From assembly GCF_000376865.1 (NCBI RefSeq), contig NZ_AQXQ01000012.1:186001-250000 (forward strand): a DNA stretch of 64,000 nucleotides, in the 5' to 3' direction. The notes under the pieces are model-generated. The model was not told the origin of the DNA. It did no database searches and saw only the letters and a list, made by a program, of their open reading frames with translations. This stretch comes from Thioalkalivibrio sp. ALJ7 (lineage in GTDB: Bacteria; Pseudomonadota; Gammaproteobacteria; Ectothiorhodospirales; Ectothiorhodospiraceae). Every line of letters begins with the position of its first letter. Position 1 is the stretch's first letter. Below are positions 1-7,814 of the stretch, in pieces. The position numbers and the translations under genes were made by a program.

Positions 1-4
1 GGAC

Positions 5-421
5 TTAGTTGCCCTGACCCTGTTGCTGCTGCGGCATCTGACCCTGCGGGCCCCAGCCCTGCTGCGGACCATAGCCGTAACCCGGACCATAGCCGTAACC
101 CGGATGGCCATAACCGTGGCCATAGCCGCGACCGTAGCCGTCACCATAGCCATGGCCATAGCCGTGGCCATGGCCGCGACCGCGGGCGGAGAAGTCAAAA
201 TCACCGCCGCCCATCATGTCGCTCATCATGTCGCCCATGCCGTGACCACGGCCGTAACCGGGGCCGCCAAAGAACGGCATGCTCGGGCCGTAGCCGTAAC
301 CCGGGCCATAGTAGCCAGGACCACCGTAACCGGGACCGCCCCACTGGCCAGAGGCCATCATCGGGGCGGCCAGGCCACCCAGGGAAACGGCGAGAACTGC
401 TGCTTTAACGAACTTATTCAT
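5..421 (-). CDS. Sulfur-globule-protein-like secreted Gly/Tyr/His-rich protein
   Basis: 138 residues from the ATG at 421, which has AGGAGGT 6 nt upstream; a start 8 codons earlier lacks this. A signal peptide (MNKFVKAAVLAVSLGG, cleavage near residue 25-30) is followed by low-complexity GPGYGYG-type repeats, an internal GGDFDFSARGRGHGHGYG stretch, then a Gln-rich C-terminus. The (G)DF-F-aromatic plus RG/YG repeat pattern is what I recall from sulfur globule proteins, the small periplasmic envelope proteins of sulfur inclusions in purple and colourless sulfur bacteria. It is the last gene of a three-gene set downstream of an RND permease. The family assignment rests on composition and motif, so any secreted Gly-rich structural protein remains possible. 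Confidence 0.6.
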   Translation of the reverse strand: MNKFVKAAVLAVSLGGLAAPMMASGQWGGPGYGGPGYYGPGYGYGPSMPFFGGPGYGRGHGMGDMMSDMMGGGDFDFSARGRGHGHGYGHGYGDGYGRGYGHGYGHPGYGYGPGYGYGPQQGWGPQGQMPQQQQGQGN

Positions 422-501
422 GGTGCTACCTCCTGAAGGAGTCATGCCCTCAAATTGAATGCGTGCACGCGGGGAGGGCTTCTCGAATGCACGCTTAACC
501 G

Positions 502-945
502 TCAGGGAAACGGAAAACCGCCCATTCCCCAGGGGAAGGCCGAGAACGGCCCGCCCATTCCCGGGTAACCGGATTGGCCCGGATACCCGTATGGATAACC
601 CCCCGGCATCCCGCCGGGGGCGTGGAAAGGCACAGAGCCCATCCCGCCCTGAGACCCGTAAGGCCCATAGGCCCCAGGGCCAAAGCCGGGCGGGTAACCC
701 CCGGTCGGCGCCTCGCGTGATTCCGCCCGTCGGGACGGGTCGTAATCACGGTCGGGAAAACGCCCATGCGAGCGTTCCGGCGCCGAGCGTTGAACCTCCG
801 GCGCTGCGGAGGCCCAGGGGTTCTGGCGATCACTCGCCATCAGGTCGGCGGTCGGCAAGAGGCAGCCAGCAGCCAGCACAACCCCGAAAATCGGGGCGAT
901 CCTGCGCCGCTGGTGTTCCTGTTGACCGCACTGCCTGCCTTGCAT
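502..945 (-). CDS. Secreted Pro/Gly-rich protein, middle gene of the trio
   Basis: 147 residues from the ATG at 945, preceded by GGAGG 8 nt upstream. A basic N-terminus (QEHQRRR) leads into a hydrophobic segment, IAPIFGVVLAAGCLLPTADL. The Cys there could be a lipobox-type residue, although the surrounding AAGC/LP context is not ideal. The mature part has a charged middle (DRDYDPSRRAESRE) and a Gly/Pro/Tyr-rich C-terminus (GGYPYGYPGQSGYPGMGG). It lacks the GDF-F core of its two neighbours. Its position and composition suggest a co-secreted partner of the sulfur-globule-like proteins. The function is unknown. Confidence 0.55.
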   Translation of the reverse strand: MQGRQCGQQEHQRRRIAPIFGVVLAAGCLLPTADLMASDRQNPWASAAPEVQRSAPERSHGRFPDRDYDPSRRAESREAPTGGYPPGFGPGAYGPYGSQGGMGSVPFHAPGGMPGGYPYGYPGQSGYPGMGGPFSAFPWGMGGFPFP

Positions 946-1018
946 GGCGAACCGCCTCCATCTGGTTTCCACGCCGGCCGACAACCGCGTCGGCCGGGAA
1001 TCAATTACCGATCCAGGA

Positions 1019-1699
1019 TCAGTAATCACCACCTTCCTGCATGGACTCACGACGCTCCTGCATCATCTCCATGCGCTGCTCACGCTGGCGCTCCATCTCT
1101 TCCTCGTACGCCTTGCGCCCGGCCTCCATGGCTTTCTGTCGCGCCTCACGCATGGCTTCCATCTCTTCCATGCGCTCCTGGCGCTCGGCGTGCTGGGCCT
1201 TGATGCGCTCACGCATCTCTTCCGGCATGTCTTCCGGCAGGTTGTCCGGATCAAACGCCGGCATCTGGCCGTAACCCGGTCCCGGGCGCTGCTGCATGCC
1301 GTAGCCCGGCTGCATCATCCCCGGATGACCGAAACCACCCTGCTGGGGACCGGGGCCATAGCCCTGATGACCGCGGCCATAACCCTGGCCGTACCCATCA
1401 CCGTGGCCACGACCATAGCCTTGCCCATGGCCGCGCCCGGACATGCCGAAACTAAAGTCACCGGAGCCTTCGCGCTGCTGCATCATCCCGCCACCGGGAT
1501 GCGCACCCATACCCTGCTGGCCATACGGGCCATGCCCGTACGGACCCGGCACCGGACCCTGCTGGCCCATCGCCGGACCCTGGCCGTAACCCTGAGCCTG
1601 CTGTTCATCGGCCTGGGCCACACCCAACGCCAGAACCGAGACCACAGCGGCACTCGCCAGCGTCGTACCGATCGCTCGTGTATTGAATCGCTTCTTCAT
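1019..1699 (-). CDS. Sulfur-globule-protein-like protein with charged helical tail
   Basis: 226 residues; ATG at 1699 with AGGAGG 7 nt upstream. The signal peptide is about residues 1-31 (ends LGVAQADEQ). The central Gly/Tyr/His/Gln-rich region holds EGSGDFSFGMSGRGHGQGYG, clearly related to the core of the gene ending at 5. Unlike that gene, residues ~145-226 are Glu/Arg/Met-rich (EEMRERIKAQHAERQERMEE) and look like a long charged helix or coiled coil. It begins 31 nt after the RND stop, and that gap is filled by the ribosome site, so it is probably co-transcribed with the RND gene. Coating or nucleating periplasmic sulfur is an inference from family resemblance. Confidence 0.62.
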   Translation of the reverse strand: MKKRFNTRAIGTTLASAAVVSVLALGVAQADEQQAQGYGQGPAMGQQGPVPGPYGHGPYGQQGMGAHPGGGMMQQREGSGDFSFGMSGRGHGQGYGRGHGDGYGQGYGRGHQGYGPGPQQGGFGHPGMMQPGYGMQQRPGPGYGQMPAFDPDNLPEDMPEEMRERIKAQHAERQERMEEMEAMREARQKAMEAGRKAYEEEMERQREQRMEMMQERRESMQEGGDY

Positions 1700-1730
1700 T
1701 ACGAACCTCCTTGAGGTCTTGCTTGCATGT

Positions 1731-4700
1731 TCATTTAAGTCGAATACCGCGCCGGGCGCGGCCCTTGCCGGGCGTCCCCGACTTTCCTCCCCTCTTGGGG
1801 GAACTACCGCTGTCCTTGCGGTCGGTCTTGCTGCTCGTGGTGGCGGGCTTGGTGGTTCCGCCGGTCTTCTTGTTGGATGCTGTGGAAGTGCGCTTGTTCA
1901 CTGCCCCGGCACTCGTTTGGGTCGCGCTCTTGGAGCCGGCTGCGCGCCGCGAACCACTACCGGAAGTCGTAGACTTCGGACTCGCATCCTTGCCCGCCGC
2001 CTTGGTGTTGGTAGCGCTCGTCTTCCTGGCGGTCGCCCCGGAGGAGCGACCCGCGGGCTTTTTCGCAGTCGAGGGCTTGTCCTGACCCGTAGCCTTGGGT
2101 GGAGCGCTAGAGGCGGTACCTGTTCCGGAGCCCGTGTGGCCAGCGTCCGATTTCGTCGCAGCGGCCGTTTTTTTGGGGGGGCTCTTCCGGGTCGCCGTCT
2201 TCGCCTTTGCGGGCGCCTTCCCAGACTCACGGTTTGGTTTCGGTTTGGGGGCGGAGGTGGCGGTGCGGACACCACTACTCTCCGCAGCCGCCGGGGCCGA
2301 AGCGCGGTTCTGGGCGGAGGCCGAACTCGCGGATTCAGCGCTGGCGTCACGTGGCGATGCCGGTTTCGGATCCTGCTTCGGTGCTGGGTCTGCCGAGCGC
2401 TCGGTCGCCACCACATCGGAGCCGGAGCCCGATCCCGCCGCGGGTGGCGAACCATTGCCACCACCGGCCGGACTGCTTGGGCCTCCGGTGGACGTCGGAC
2501 CGGCCGGGGGCGGGCCGCCGCCATCTCGGTTGCGCCGACGCTCGATAAACGAACGGATTAGGCGCCACACCGCCAGGGCCAGGTCGCGCAGTCCCTCCAG
2601 GAAGGCCAGGGCCAGGCATTTCAGGTACAAGCCGCCATATTGCACGGCCTGAGTCACTGGGCCGCCTTCACGGGGGCCGAAAATGTCCTTGCCTTCGGTT
2701 GCAGCGCCCGGGCCGGATGCGGCCGCCATGCCCGCACCTCCATGGCCGTTACCGTTACCGTTGCCATTACCTGGCGCACATCCCACTGCCGCCTCGCCGT
2801 TTTCATCCAGGCTGGTCGGGCAGAAGGCACGACGTCCGGAGATGCAGCCCAGCGGGATCACCACCAGGGTCAGCAGCGTGGCCACCACCGTCCCGAACAT
2901 CAGCGAGATAGCCATGCCCTGGAAGATGGGGTCAAACAGGATCACGCTGGAGCCGGCCAGCAGGGCCAGCGCGGTGATAATGATCGGACGGGTGCGGGCC
3001 TGGCAGGCCATGATCATCGCGTCGCGTACGTCATGGCCCTCGTCCACCGCCTGGCGACCGAAGTCCACCAGCAGGATCGAGTTCCTGACAATAATCCCCG
3101 CAAGGGCTATGAAGCCGATCATCGAGGTCGCGGTGAACTCGGCGTTCATCAGCCAGTGGCCGGGAATGATGCCGATCAGGGTCAGCGGGATGGGCGCCAT
3201 GATGATGCCCGGCAACACGAAGTTCCCGAACTCCCAGACCACCAGCATGTAGATCAGGATCAATGCGATGGCGAAGGCGATGCCCATGTCGCGGAAGGTC
3301 TCGTAGGTCACCGTCCACTCGCCGCCCCACTCGAACGCAGTGGAGCCATCATTGGGCGGCGGCCCCAGCCAATGGGGTTGCACCTGGCTTCCATCCGGCA
3401 AGCGGTAATCCGCCAGCTGCTCCTGGATTTCGAGCTGACCGTACACCGGTGCGGCCAGGCGACCGACCACCTCGCCGGTCACATATTCCACCGGCCGCAG
3501 ATTCTTGTGATAAATCGGCTCGTCCTGCGGGCGCTGGACAAATTCGCCCAATTCGGCCAGAGGGATCGATCCGCCCTGTTGGGTGAACACCGGCAGCATC
3601 TCCAGCTGCCGGACGTCATTGCGCGTAGCCATTGGCAGGCGCATCTCGATCAGATGCGGTTCGACCAGGGATTGCGCCTTCACGTCACCCAGGATCTGCC
3701 CGCCAATCGCAGTCTCGAGGGTGCGGTTAATGGTCTCTACAGTCACACCGCGCCGCAGGGCCTTGTCGCGATCCACGTCGAAATGCCAGACCTCGTGCGG
3801 CGCTTGCAGGAAGCTGTCCACATCCGCCACGTGCTCAGCACCGGCGAACATGCCCTCAAGGTCGCGAGCCACAGCCCGTCGGGTCTGGGCATCGGGGCCG
3901 TATACCTCGGCGACCACCGATTGCAGAACCGGCGGGCCCGGCGGCATCTCGACCACCTGAATGCGGGCACCAGCAGCCTGCGCCATCGGTGTGAGCAGCT
4001 TGCGCGCCTCGGTAGCAATCTCGTGCGAGGTTCGGCGGCGGTCACCCTTGTCCACCAGCTGCACCTGGATATCGCCCTGCCAGGGCTTGTCGCGCAGGTA
4101 GTAGTGGCGCACCAGGCCGTTGAAATTGAACGGCGAAGCGGTGCCGACATAGGACTGCAGCCCCACGACCTCGTCCATCTCGCGCAGGACGCTGGCCATG
4201 TCATGGCTCAGGGTCGCGGTCTCGGTCAGGGCCGTGCCTTCGGGGAAATTCACCATCACCTGAAATTCGGGCTTGTTGTCCAGCGGCAACATCTTCACGC
4301 GGACATCGGTCGTCATGAACAGGCTGGCCGTCAGGAAGAAGACGACGATGACTCCGATCAGAAAGGCGTAGCCCCGAACCTTGTTGTCCGCCAGCCCCGG
4401 GATCACCGTGCGGTAAAAACGGCCGAGCTTCTCGGCCTGACGGTGCTCCTTGTCCGTGGCCTTTTCCAGATACGCCATGCTCGGGCGCAGGCGCTGGGTC
4501 AGCCACGGGGTGAACACGAAGGCCGCGACCAGCGAGAACAACATGGCGACCGACCCGAGCACCGGAATCGGCTGCATGTACGGACCCATCATCCCGGAGA
4601 CAAAGCCCATCGGCAGCAGGGCTGCGATGACCGTAAACGTGGCGAGGATGGTCGGGTTACCGACCTCGCGCACCGCATCCACCGAGGTCTCGGTATCAAT

Positions 4701-6053
4701 ACCGCGCTTCATTAACCAGCGTCGGTAGATGTTCTCGACCACCACGATGGCGTCGTCGACCAGAATGCCGATGGAGAAGATCAACGCGAACAAGCTGACG
4801 CGATCAATGGTATAGCCCAGCACCCAGGCACTGAACACCGTGAACAGGATCACCACCGGGATCACGATGAGCACCACCAGCGCGGCGCGAATCCCCAGGA
4901 ACAGTCCAACCAGGATGGTCACCGCGAAGGTGGCGATGAACAGCTTGAAGATCAACTCGTTGACCTTCTCGTTGGCGGTCTTGCCATAGTCCCGTGAAAC
5001 CGCTACCTCGACGTTATCCGGGATGACGCTCCCTTTCAGGCGTTCCAGCCGATCGAGAATGTCGTTCGCAACCGTCACGCCGTTACTGCCGGGCTTCTTG
5101 GCGATGGCCAACGTGACCGCCGCCGCACCCTCCGGCGCTGCGTCCGCATCGACGGCCGCGGGACCGGAATAATGCCGCACGAAGCGTTCCAGCTCGCCCG
5201 GGCCATAGGTGACCTCGGCCACATCGCGCAGATAGACCGGTTGCCCGTCACTGACGGAAATCAATAGCTGCTCGAGGTCCGTCGCCCCGGTGAAGAAGCG
5301 CCCGGTGTACACAGCGGTACTCAGTCCATCGCTTTCGATGCGCCCGGCAGACCCCTCGACATTTGCGGACTGCACGGCCTGGGCGATCTGATCCAGGCTG
5401 ACGTCATACCCCGCGAGCCGTTCGGGCAACACTTCAATGCGAAGGCGCTCCTCGCGCCCGCTGACCACGAAGCTCTGGTTGGTATCCGGGACCTCGTTCA
5501 GTTGCTGCTGAGCATCAAGTGCGATCTGCCGGAGAAGGGCATCGTCCACCTCATGCGACCAGAACGTCAGGTTGACCACCGGCACGTCGTCGGCGCCCTT
5601 GGCCTTGACCAGGGGCTCGCTGACGCCCGGTGGCATCAAGTCACGATTGGCGAACAGCTTGTCGTGCACCTTGACTATGGAGGACTCCATCTCCTCGCCG
5701 ACGTCGAACTGCACGGTCACCATCGCCTCGCCGCGATGCGACACGGAGTAGACGTTGTCCACCCCGGAGAGCTCGCTCATCAAGCGCTCCAGTGGTCGCG
5801 CGGCAAGACTGGCCACCTGCTCCGAGGGAACACCCGGATAGGACACCATGATGTCCACCATGGGCACAGAGATCTGCGGGTCCTCCTGGCGCGGAGTGAC
5901 CATCAGCCCAAGGATGCCAATCGCGATACTGGCAAGGAGCAGCAACGGCGACAGCGGCGAGTGGATGAAGGCCGCCGCCATACGCCCGGCGATGCCAGGA
6001 TCGCCGTGCTTCTCCCGGAAACCGGTATTGGATTGTCTGTCGTCTTCGGCCAT
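1731..6053 (-). CDS. RND efflux permease with long histone-H1-like C-terminal extension
   Basis: 1440 residues; a typical RND permease has about 1030-1050. Residues 1-~1070 carry the RND core: TM1 after IHSPLSPLLLLASIAIG, two large periplasmic loops, TM4 with SIGILVDDAIVVVEN (the proton-relay Asp pair near residue 428), and a C-terminal TM bundle ending FGTVVATLLTLVVIPLG. From ~1071 to the stop an extra ~370 residues follow: a GN-repeat linker, an amphipathic helix (YLKCLALAFLEGLRDLALAV), then a Lys/Ala/Ser/Thr/Pro-rich tail with PPKK and SPKR-like motifs. RND C-termini are cytoplasmic, so the tail should face the cytoplasm. No outer-membrane channel gene is adjacent. The substrate is unknown. 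Confidence 0.9.
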   Translation of the reverse strand: MAEDDRQSNTGFREKHGDPGIAGRMAAAFIHSPLSPLLLLASIAIGILGLMVTPRQEDPQISVPMVDIMVSYPGVPSEQVASLAARPLERLMSELSGVDNVYSVSHRGEAMVTVQFDVGEEMESSIVKVHDKLFANRDLMPPGVSEPLVKAKGADDVPVVNLTFWSHEVDDALLRQIALDAQQQLNEVPDTNQSFVVSGREERLRIEVLPERLAGYDVSLDQIAQAVQSANVEGSAGRIESDGLSTAVYTGRFFTGATDLEQLLISVSDGQPVYLRDVAEVTYGPGELERFVRHYSGPAAVDADAAPEGAAAVTLAIAKKPGSNGVTVANDILDRLERLKGSVIPDNVEVAVSRDYGKTANEKVNELIFKLFIATFAVTILVGLFLGIRAALVVLIVIPVVILFTVFSAWVLGYTIDRVSLFALIFSIGILVDDAIVVVENIYRRWLMKRGIDTETSVDAVREVGNPTILATFTVIAALLPMGFVSGMMGPYMQPIPVLGSVAMLFSLVAAFVFTPWLTQRLRPSMAYLEKATDKEHRQAEKLGRFYRTVIPGLADNKVRGYAFLIGVIVVFFLTASLFMTTDVRVKMLPLDNKPEFQVMVNFPEGTALTETATLSHDMASVLREMDEVVGLQSYVGTASPFNFNGLVRHYYLRDKPWQGDIQVQLVDKGDRRRTSHEIATEARKLLTPMAQAAGARIQVVEMPPGPPVLQSVVAEVYGPDAQTRRAVARDLEGMFAGAEHVADVDSFLQAPHEVWHFDVDRDKALRRGVTVETINRTLETAIGGQILGDVKAQSLVEPHLIEMRLPMATRNDVRQLEMLPVFTQQGGSIPLAELGEFVQRPQDEPIYHKNLRPVEYVTGEVVGRLAAPVYGQLEIQEQLADYRLPDGSQVQPHWLGPPPNDGSTAFEWGGEWTVTYETFRDMGIAFAIALILIYMLVVWEFGNFVLPGIIMAPIPLTLIGIIPGHWLMNAEFTATSMIGFIALAGIIVRNSILLVDFGRQAVDEGHDVRDAMIMACQARTRPIIITALALLAGSSVILFDPIFQGMAISLMFGTVVATLLTLVVIPLGCISGRRAFCPTSLDENGEAAVGCAPGNGNGNGNGHGGAGMAAASGPGAATEGKDIFGPREGGPVTQAVQYGGLYLKCLALAFLEGLRDLALAVWRLIRSFIERRRNRDGGGPPPAGPTSTGGPSSPAGGGNGSPPAAGSGSGSDVVATERSADPAPKQDPKPASPRDASAESASSASAQNRASAPAAAESSGVRTATSAPKPKPNRESGKAPAKAKTATRKSPPKKTAAATKSDAGHTGSGTGTASSAPPKATGQDKPSTAKKPAGRSSGATARKTSATNTKAAGKDASPKSTTSGSGSRRAAGSKSATQTSAGAVNKRTSTASNKKTGGTTKPATTSSKTDRKDSGSSPKRGGKSGTPGKGRARRGIRLK

Positions 6054-6153
6054 CGAGCTTGAACAGTCCTGTTGTTAGTCTGGCGTCCCAAACGCCGGGT
6101 TTCCGGCGTGGAGCACCGGCTCGCCTGCCAGGGGCGTGGCCGGGGCCTTTATC

Positions 6154-6170
6154 CCCGGCGCACCGCCGGG
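6154..6170 (-). promoter_or_regulatory. Intercistronic GC hairpin between MFP and RND genes
   Basis: CCCGGCG-CAC-CGCCGGG forms a perfect 7-bp stem with a 3-nt loop in the 126-nt gap between the adaptor stop (6180) and the permease start (6053). There is no T-run, so it is more likely an RNA-stability or attenuation structure than a terminator. Confidence 0.35.
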
Positions 6171-6179
6171 TGTGATGTC

Positions 6180-7373
6180 CTACATGCGACTCCAGGGGTC
6201 GGCGCTACCCCCCGAATCCGGCGCTCGGCTCCCGACCGGTTGCCCGGAGCGCACACCTGCACCTGGCCGCGCCAGGATCTGCATCCCGGGCTCCAGACCG
6301 GAGGTCACCACCACCTGATCTCCGCGAGACCCGCCCAGACGGACCATGCGCACACGCACGTGGCCCTCGCCGTCGAGCACGGCCACGCGTGGCAGCGCCC
6401 CACCGGGGATCAAGGCCGAGCGCGGAATCACCACCCGGTTGCCCGAGGCCTCGCCCTGCGGCAGATGTACGGCCGCATGCATACCCGGACCGCCTCGCAC
6501 ACCCTGGGGTAGATCAAACTTGACCGTCACGGTATGACGTTGCGGATCGGCCAGCGGAAAGATCTGGGCAACCCGGGCCTCAACCTCATCACCGGTATCC
6601 AGGCGCACGTGCACGTAGTCGTCTTCCTGCAGGCCGGCGACCAGCCTCACCGGCACCTGGGCCTCGACGCGGAGGTATTCGACATGACCGAAGGTCAACA
6701 GGGGCTGGCCCGGCTGGACCGTATCGCCCTCTTCCACATGCTTGTGCATCACCAGCCCGTCGAACGGGGCCTCGGAGCGGGTATCGCGGATCGCGGCATC
6801 GAGTTCAGCCACCCGGGCGCGCGCCTGCTCCCAACGCGCCTGGGCCTGGTCCACGCCGATGTAGCGGGAATAGAGGTCCGTACGCCGGTCCAGTGCGGGG
6901 TCGCCCATGCCCATCATCTGTCCCGCCGGCTGGGTGAACATCTGGTCGAACATCGACGGAATCCCCATGCCCGGCATTTGGCCAATGCTCCGCGACTGCG
7001 GTGAGACCACCTCGCGGCCGTACTGCATCTGCGCCTCGCGAATCGCAGCCTCGGTAGTGCGCATCTCGGCCTGGGCGGCCTGGCGCTGAGCCCGCAACCG
7101 GTCATCACTGATCGAGACCAGCACCGAGTCTTGCTCGAAGCGATCACCCTCGGCGCCAGCTACCTGCACCACCCGCCCGGCAGACTGGGCGGTCAGGGTC
7201 ACCTCGCGGTAGGGCACCACGGTCCCGCTTACGGTGCGGGTCGCGGCCTTGTCCGGCTCCACCGTGAGGACGGGCCCGGAGGCATGGGCCATCCCCACCC
7301 CCCCTGAACCCAGACTGATCAGCGGCAGGGTGAGCAAGGCACTCAGGAAGAGTCGAGAGAATCGCTTAACCAT
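6180..7373 (-). CDS. RND periplasmic adaptor (membrane fusion protein)
   Basis: 397 residues from the ATG at 7373 (MVKRFSRLFLSALL..., signal peptide ending near GMAHASG). The order is MFP-typical: a beta-barrel/lipoyl half-motif (SGTVVPYREVTLTAQSAGRV), a helical hairpin around residues 70-185, the second lipoyl half (EAPFDGLVMHKHVEEGD), then beta-barrel and membrane-proximal domains (RVVIPRSALI). A Met/Pro/Gly-rich insert (QMPGMGIPSMFDQMF...QMMGMGDP) in the hairpin is unusual and could bind metal or thiophilic cargo. It is first in the minus-strand unit with the RND permease. A sigma-54 promoter lies about 230 nt upstream, giving a long leader of ~215 nt. The SD is weak (GAGGT, 11 nt from the ATG). 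Confidence 0.88.
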   Translation of the reverse strand: MVKRFSRLFLSALLTLPLISLGSGGVGMAHASGPVLTVEPDKAATRTVSGTVVPYREVTLTAQSAGRVVQVAGAEGDRFEQDSVLVSISDDRLRAQRQAAQAEMRTTEAAIREAQMQYGREVVSPQSRSIGQMPGMGIPSMFDQMFTQPAGQMMGMGDPALDRRTDLYSRYIGVDQAQARWEQARARVAELDAAIRDTRSEAPFDGLVMHKHVEEGDTVQPGQPLLTFGHVEYLRVEAQVPVRLVAGLQEDDYVHVRLDTGDEVEARVAQIFPLADPQRHTVTVKFDLPQGVRGGPGMHAAVHLPQGEASGNRVVIPRSALIPGGALPRVAVLDGEGHVRVRMVRLGGSRGDQVVVTSGLEPGMQILARPGAGVRSGQPVGSRAPDSGGSADPWSRM

Positions 7374-7600
7374 GATCGTCAGCACCTCGCGTCGAAAGCC
7401 GCGATGAGAGAGGTGATCCCACACATACATTCGGGTCGCTGCGCGAGACGGGACGAACCCGCCAGCAGCGACCGGACCGCACACATCCCGGGACCGGGGT
7501 GTACGGCGCTGAAACCCTTTCGGCAGGGGACAGATGCCGGGTGACAACCGAGATGGGTATTCATTACCCCATTTGTAGAAGAACTCATGCCGAACTACAA

Positions 7601-7615
7601 GCAACGTATATGCCA
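7601..7615 (-). promoter_or_regulatory. Sigma-54 (-24/-12) promoter for the MFP-RND unit
   Basis: The minus strand reads TGGCATATACGTTGC, followed by T. This is TGGCA at -24 and TTGC at -12 with exactly 7 nt between TGGC and TTGC, matching the RpoN consensus TGGCAc-N5-TTGC(A/T). It points at the adaptor gene and lies beside a divergently encoded sigma-54 activator. The predicted transcription start is near 7590. Confidence 0.8.
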
Positions 7616-7677
7616 GTATTGTGACATTCTTATTTTTCAATCATTTAATTGTGATGTACTGATATTTAATAGATGAC

Positions 7678-7770
7678 TGTTGCAACACCCCCGTTTCGCG
7701 CTATAACCAAGACAAGGGTTGGCGAAACGGGCAATTCCGAGGTGTTGCAGATGAGCGCGGCGTTGCAACA
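7678..7770. promoter_or_regulatory. Upstream activator sites: TGTTGCAACA palindromes and an inverted repeat
   Basis: There are three related sites: TGTTGCAACA (7678-7687, perfect palindrome), TGTTGCAGAT (7743-7752) and CGTTGCAACA (7761-7770). Between them, CCCGTTTCGC (7690-7699) and GCGAAACGGG (7722-7731) form a perfect 10-bp inverted repeat. They sit 63-170 bp upstream of the sigma-54 promoter, the usual distance for enhancer-binding-protein sites, and also just upstream of the activator gene at 7815, so autoregulation is plausible. Confidence 0.65.
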
Positions 7771-7814
7771 CCACACCGCCTTCGCTGCCCTCCAGATCAC
7801 CACGAGGAGGCAGG

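Noticed and set aside
2640-4715. 691-codon open frame on the plus strand
   Set aside because: Lies wholly antisense to the RND permease, is His/Gln/Arg-rich with no domain, and results from the high GC of the real gene.
7690-7735. Plus-strand sigma-54 promoter for the activator (TTGGC...GGGC)
   Set aside because: Spacing between GG and GC is 10, not 12; no TTGC element.
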